DNA from: Toxonevra muliebris
Lineage: Eukaryota > Arthropoda > Insecta > Diptera > Pallopteridae
Length of the DNA: 64,000 bases
Assembly (NCBI GenBank): GCA_963691655.1
Contig: OY829326.1
Location: forward strand, 94,605,235-94,669,234
Reading direction: 5' to 3'
Under the pieces are notes generated by a model that did no database searches, was not told the DNA's origin, and worked only from the letters and a program-made list of their open reading frames with translations. Position 1 is the stretch's first letter. Every line of letters begins with the position of its first letter. Made by a program: the position numbers and the translations under genes. Positions 58,245-64,000 of this stretch are shown here, in pieces.

Positions 58245-59224
58245 CACTGAGGGAAAAAATGCTGTTATATCAAAGGGAAAGGATATTAAACCAACGGGTT
58301 TTGCTATTAAATTCCATCCAAAAGTGAACTCTGTTATATTAACAGACAATGTGCTGTTACTTTGCAAAACAAAACTGCAAAATAGTAACTGGCACAAAAT
58401 TCTTCACGCTATAGCAGCCACTTGCTAAAGTTCAAATCCCACGAAATTCTTTTCACATTTTTTTTTTAAATAAATTTCAAAATCCAAAAAATTTTTTTTA
58501 TTTTTGAATTATTTTTTTTCTTAATGTTTAATTTATTTTTTATTTACTATTATCGTTTTAAATTATTTTTTCTTGAATTGCTTTTTCCCCGGGCTCGGAC
58601 CTGTGGCCGAAAAACATTCGCATGATGACTGTCGAACAACGCGCCTACCAACTGTGCCACATAACCAAATTTACTTTCAACGAATTTTGAGGCACACGAT
58701 TTTAAAGAAAATAAAAACTCCAGTTGCACAGATTTTTTTTTTTGATTTATAGCATTGACAACTGAATGAGAAACTGTAAATAAAATGTTAAACTATATGA
58801 CTATACGCAATTTCAACTTTTCGAGGTGGCTTAAAATATATCCCACCATGCATAAAAAACTAAGCAAAAGTTGGGACAAATTTTACCCTACCTAACCTTA
58901 AAGAGCTAACTATGAAAGAGAGAGTAAGATATACAAATTTGAAATACTCAATCAGGGGGTTTTTGTTTATCATTATATCTAAAAATAGATCGTATAAAAT
59001 TTTGAAATTGTGTTAGAGAAAGCCAAAAAATTTTGTCACTGCATTGGAGTCTCCATTAGTGCTGTCTGGCAGGGTTATGAACTACTTAAATATTCAACAG
59101 ATAATTTCAACAGAAGAGATGTTACAAAATAAAAAACTGTTGAATCAAGCAAATTGCGTTTAATACAACAGATTTTCTTAACAACAGCGATGAACTGTTA
59201 AAATCACAGTTTTTTTTCTCGGTG
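58245..59224. mobile_element. TA-flanked inverted-repeat element with tRNA-like sequences
   Basis: Starts CACTGAGGGAAAAAATGCTG after TA and ends with the reverse complement of CACCGAGAAAAAAAACTGTG before TA, giving a 980-bp element. CTGTTA/TAACAG motifs recur inside both ends. Two tRNA-like blocks lie within it. No transposase frame. Confidence 0.65.
58588..58664 (-). other. tRNA-like (pol III promoter-like) sequence
   Basis: On the minus strand TGGCACAGTTGG resembles the tRNA A box (TRGYNNARNNG), and 45-50 bases later GGTCCGAGCCC resembles the B box (GGTTCGANNCC). Stems pair poorly, so it is not a functional tRNA but a degraded tRNA or SINE head. A weaker forward-strand B-box-like GTTCAAATCCC is at 58429-58439. 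Confidence 0.45.
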
Positions 59225-59226
59225 TA

Positions 59227-61784
59227 AATGCTTTTACCAAAAATTAAAATCGATTAGACACCATACATTTATGTATTTACAAAATACAAAAACATTGCTA
59301 TGTAAATATATCATTTAGAATGAATTGCTTTCATAATATGTACAGTATATGAAATATGTGTATATGTTTTGCGCAATACTGTGCACCCAATGAATAGATA
59401 TTTACATGTTTTCAATTAAGCAACCAATTGTCGCAATAACTATAAAATTGTATCACAAATACAATTTGACAGAATGCTTAAATTCCATTATATTTTTTAA
59501 GTTAAAACTTATCGATGACATTAACTTGTGTAAACAAAACTATTGCATTTGAGAATAGCACGTGCGGATACAGTGGGTGATTTTTGCAGTAAAATGGTGA
59601 AAACTTTTAAGTGCATTTAATTCAATTTAATAATTTTGTTTTTGTTGATTTTCTGCTTTGTTTTTAAATAATAAATAAAACCCTCCTTTCGCCGAGAAAT
59701 ATCATAGCCATGCTCCCACTGAATTAAAAATGTTAATATTCAATATTATTATTTTTATCGTGATGAGGAAGATGTTTGATAATAGCTGCGTTTTATTCGC
59801 CACTTGCTTCTAGTTATGTATAACCAGCAGCGATAATTGTATGGGAAAACAACAACAAAGCCGCAGAGATAACACGTATAATTATAGCTGTTATGTATAC
59901 TTAACAAGATGTTTGATTACATCAAATTCTTTTGTGAAAACATTCAAAATGTCTGCCTACAAAAATAAGTTAAAATCATCGTTGAATATTCTTATAAACA
60001 CTAAAACCTAAAAATAATGTCACGATTGACCACAATGGCTGGGATGTTTCACCTCTAGCTGCGGAGCAGTTTCATTGAGAATAACAATATAACGAAGAAG
60101 AGACTTAACAACTTGGTCGTTTTATTCGCACATGTTCTCTTAGCTGGCGAATAAAACGCAAAATTTGACAAAATTTTAATCCTAGTACTATATAAACTTA
60201 TAAGAGAAAACATAGAAAATACCCCGACTAAATCAAGATTCCTGAAGTTTTTCTTAATAAAAAAAATTTTCAGAGAGCCAGTATTTGAAAATTTCATACT
60301 TGGCAAAATTTTTTTCCATTATTACACTTTGCAGCTTTGATTTTTATATCTTGCACACTCTGTGTGCTGGACACAATGCTTTTGATCGAGCAACGGTTGA
60401 TTATAAAGCCCATAATTAGGCGTTGTCGGTATGAACATATAGCGAATATAATTATGTCCGTCAGTTCATCTGTCTTTGTACGAGTTAACTTGAGGAATCT
60501 TAGTCTAATGCAGATATTCATTATAGCCAAAAATAAGATCTAAAGTGAATCCAAATTTGTTGAATATCAGACATTAAGCATATAAGTAATTGTTCAAAAA
60601 CTGAAATCAAACGAAAATTCTAAAGCAAATTACCGCACAAGGGAAACCTTTAACGATTAATATCAAATTTCATACTTTTTTTTAACCAAACCATTTTTGA
60701 ATTAAATCAATGGGTCAGAGACCAAACCAAACTATTAGCTTGGCTTACATTTCTAGTTATAAGCATTCATATTTTTGGCAAAGGCTGCAGCCCCTGCGGT
60801 ATCTGCCACTGTCTACAATATACATGCCAGTATTTGCACTAAACAAGACTATAAGGCATACTAAGAGCTAACAGATCTTCCAACGGCTTTTCATTTCAGC
60901 TTGAAAATTACCATTTGTGTGAATATGTGGTCATTGATAACTATACATATGTTCCCAGCAAACAATTTGAGTCTTTTATGACTCTTATTTCGAACGTTTT
61001 ACACACACAATGAATTTAGTAAATCCTGGAAAGTTTTTCCCCATCAAAGCATTTGTTTTTTATGAGCTGAAAACATTATTCCTAAAAAATTTTTTTAGTT
61101 TATGATAGTTTTTAGGAGACTATGAAAGTTAAATCTAGACGTTAATTTTCAAAGTCATGGCTTAAGTTCATGTTTAATTCGTTATTTGAAGTTATATGTA
61201 TATAAACAGGCTTAACGAACAAATGTAGAGACGGGCAAATCAGACAGCCGCTTCGGAATCCGTGATAGTGATAGTTCTTAGCCTTTCAATACCCTATCTA
61301 GTTCTTAGCCTTTCAATATCCTATGCTAATTTTTCAAATCGTAAACCTGAATTACAGATATGATTCCAAATATATTCACTACTTTTAGTATTACTATTTA
61401 AGAGTTTTCGAAAGCAGGGAAATAGCTGAGAAAACTCAAAAAATTGCACTATTTTTATTTTATAGAACCAAAAAAGATTCCAGACAAAGAATCAAAATCA
61501 AAATGAGGATAGAGCCATAAAAGCGGGTCGACCTAAGTGCATTCATAATTTTAATTGTTTTTTTTTTCCACTTGAACATCCATTATAATACTTGTATTTA
61601 CTTTTACATATTGCTTTTTTTTTTTTAATATTATGAATCATACGATGCTAAAACTTTTTCAGAATATCAAATCAACAATGGATTTAAAAACTGAAAATAG
61701 TATCGTAGTCTAAATAAAATTTTGCATTACTTGTAACCGAATAGAAATCTTTCGCAGTTGATCCTTCAAAAATTCTTCTAATAA
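59227..61784. other. AT-rich non-coding DNA
   Basis: No gene recognised. A 31-bp imperfect tandem duplication (TAGTTCTTAGCCTTTCAATA units) is at about 61271-61323. Confidence 0.45.
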
Positions 61785-62302
61785 TGCGGACACACGAGAA
61801 AGAATTTCATCGAAATTCTGAATTTCAAATTCAGGTGGACACACGACAAAAAAGGAATTTCATTGAAAACCGAATTTCGTTTTTGACAGATTATAAGTTT
61901 GGGGAAGAAGAAGAATTTTTATATGTGTTTTGCGAAAATAAAAATATGGCCTTTCAATTGGATTTAGATAGCAATTATGGATAATTGGAGGAATAGCCAC
62001 GATTTGCTCTCCGGCTTCATTATTTTATTATTTCTCTTTTGCTTTTGTTAATAAATATTACAAGAGCAGCTGTTACGAAAGCAAAATGAAAAATGTCTAA
62101 AAAAATTTAATTTCCCCGTTTTTTACAACGATGTGTTTGAGGGTTGCCCTTCGGCACTTTCGGCATTTCAAGTGAATTTCGCTGAAATTCTTCTGAAATT
62201 CAGAAATTCATTTGACAGTTTTTGTGTGGCAAAATTCCGCATTCAGACACATTTTTTCAACGAAATTCTAAATTTGCTGAAATTCTCTCTCGTGTGTCCG
62301 CA
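61785..62302. mobile_element. MITE with TGCGGACACACGAGA ends
   Basis: TGCGGACACACGAGAAAGAA at 61785 is mirrored at the right end (reverse complement TGCGGACACACGAGAGAGAA), ending 62302. Subterminal GAATTTC/GAAATTC units and a second GGACACACG repeat at both ends. Size is 518 bp. Target duplication not clear. Confidence 0.7.
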
Positions 62303-62989
62303 CTTTAAGAAACATAAAGTTATAAGGTATTTTATTTTCGCAAGAGCAAAAATTATCATAAAACACACATATATATGAGAGTGCTCAGAAAACGCTCCTT
62401 GCATTTTCCCGAGTCGTCCGTATATGTATATATTGCGTAACCGTCACGCATATCACAATACAAGCTTAAAAGGAGAGGAGTTTTTGCAGTCCAAATTTCA
62501 TTGCACTGCTGATTATTCATTGAAAATTGTCATAGGTCATGGTATTCATCTCTATAGAGATGTCTTTCCTACGTCACTAACTATAACGTCATAAAATCAA
62601 AGTTCAACCGAGTTTCAACTTATTTCTATCGAAGACATGTTAAAATTTGAATTCTTGAAAATAGGCGTGCCACGCCCATTACTACAAAATGCTATTTCAA
62701 CTAAAATAATATACAGGCAACTTAGATTATTTCAACTTCAGTAAAGCCAATGTTAACTTATTTTAACAAATTATATGTTGTAGTTAAGAAATAATTAAAT
62801 AGTTATAAATACAAACGAATAACCGGTATTTGTTTTTGAGTATTATTATTAACACTAGCAGGTAATATTTCTAAACTGAAACGCAATTATTCAAAATAAA
62901 AAATTGTAATAAAATAAATACAAAAAACTTGAATTTGTTTATTCTTTTATGCAATTTTCGAAAAACTAGACACTGTTAAAACGATGCGA

Positions 62990-63150
62990 AATACGCTCAA
63001 ATATTACGTTAGTGGGCGGTTTTCCGGCGGGAAAAATAGAAAACTCCGTAGCGTGTTAACGAAGCCGTAGCTTGTCTAATACTAAATCGTGTGAATGCGC
63101 AGAAAAATATAAACAGTAACGATGTGACGGACGAGTATGACGTCGACAAT
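62990..63150. promoter_or_regulatory. Candidate promoter patch
   Basis: A locally CpG-containing stretch in AT-rich DNA. It has an E2F-like palindrome TTTTCCGGCGGGAAAA at 63020-63035, a GGGCGG box just before it, and a CRE-like TGACGTCG at 63138-63145. No adjacent coding exon was identified, so the assignment is speculative. Confidence 0.3.
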
Positions 63151-64000
63151 GAAGCAAATTTTTCGTAAAATAGTAATAACAACAACAGACAAAACAAAAT
63201 AAAAACAGCTTTTGTTTGTAGCTATTATGTTCTGTTCTGTTCTGTAAGTTTGCAGATTCTCTATGAATGAATTTGAATACTTGTATATTTACATACATAC
63301 ATGCATACATACACAACACATGGCAGTAGTAGAAATCAAAAGTGTGTACGAAAAAAAGCTTTATGTATTTATTTATGTACCATCGCATAAACTTAAAGTG
63401 AATTGCTTTATGAACTATTTTTATGTAGCACTTTGAATGCAAATTTAGCAGAATGTAATAATCCGACTACTTCTAGTGATAGTTTGTGATATTTAAAAGT
63501 ATACACACACACATACATACATACATACACACATAGTATCATAGATTGTTGGCAATCACTATATGCACTAGAGATGGTATCCTGCGAAAGTACCACGCAT
63601 TAATAGCAAAAATGACCTCAATCCTGAGGCAAAAAATCTGTGACAATGATGAAAACTCTTTTGTTTGGCTTTTTTTAGCAAACTTTCCTGTTATCTTTTT
63701 TGGCTATAGTGCAACAAAATTGAGGGTTGCTGGCATGTAATAAGCCGAAGAACAAAGAAGGTTGGCGGGTGTTGATTGAAGCTGAATTTAATAGCATGAA
63801 ATAAAAGTCTGTGGTTTGCACAGTAGTATTAAATATATTTTTATTTCAGGAGTATGTTTTTTTTTATTTTGTATTTTTTTTTGTTGTATAGAAGGCGTGA
63901 TTTCATAAATTGTTGTGCTGTGAAATTTATGTTTGAACGCCTGTGGTCGTTTTGATTGAGCACATGTGTTGGCATGTGTGTGTGTGGGTATGATTGTGTT
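63151..64000. other. Non-coding window end with microsatellites
   Basis: Contains CATA/CACA microsatellites at 63290-63315 and 63502-63535 and a TTCTG triplet repeat near 63229. No gene recognised. Confidence 0.45.

Noticed and set aside
58588..58664. Functional tRNA gene
   Set aside because: A- and B-box-like motifs exist but acceptor and T stems do not pair, so it is at best tRNA-derived.
1..64000. CRISPR array, prokaryotic operon or phage segment
   Set aside because: No regularly spaced direct repeats, no bacterial gene organisation, and spliced insect-type genes are present.

Overview
The window is nuclear DNA of an insect, most likely a higher (brachyceran) fly with a large, AT-rich, transposon-laden genome. 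The three recognisable host genes are spliced with GT..AG introns. Two of them match well-known insect families very closely (eIF4H and flotillin-2), while the rest is mostly long introns or intergenic DNA full of decayed transposons. I see no bacterial-type operon, phage or CRISPR array. Family names come from recalled motifs and were not checked by any search.

Layout. Bases 1-7282: no recognised exon; probably the region upstream of, or a 5' intron of, the eIF4H gene, with an inverted-repeat element, a hAT MITE with a perfect 8-bp target duplication, and a Tc1-like transposase relic. Bases 7283-15501 (+): eIF4H-like translation factor, four exons with consistent splice phases; the RRM is in the first visible exon and the 5' coding exon is not found. 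Its 6.8-kb last intron holds a Penelope-like retroelement (reverse transcriptase plus GIY-YIG endonuclease, about 107-bp inverted terminal repeats), a pogo-like MITE, another MITE and a tandemly duplicated repeat with a foldback. Bases 15502 to about 16700: A-rich 3' UTR. Bases 17-31 kb: transposon graveyard (TAA-flanked MITE, nested hAT MITE, Harbinger-like element, three LINE fragments, a mariner with recognisable ends, another mariner-type relic, a composite hAT-type element).

Bases about 31.4-38.97 kb (-): flotillin-2, of which the last three coding exons (about 310 residues) are present; its 5.1-kb intron carries a Tc1 transposase and a 1.06-kb hAT-type element with a perfect 8-bp duplication. 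No N-terminal flotillin exon is visible up to base 64000. Bases 43222-44499 (+): a complete four-exon gene for a secreted collagen-like/poly-glycine protein, with TATA box and polyadenylation signals; if flotillin-2 continues beyond the window this gene lies inside one of its introns on the opposite strand. Bases 45-64 kb: more MITEs (hAT, piggyBac-type with TTAA ends, TA-flanked), a Penelope-type hammerhead-like motif, tRNA-like sequences, and a CpG-containing promoter-like patch near 63.0-63.15 kb.

The three host genes show no shared pathway: one is a cytosolic translation-initiation helper, one a membrane-raft scaffold, one a probable extracellular structural protein. Most non-genic structure is explained by transposons whose target-site duplications can be read directly.
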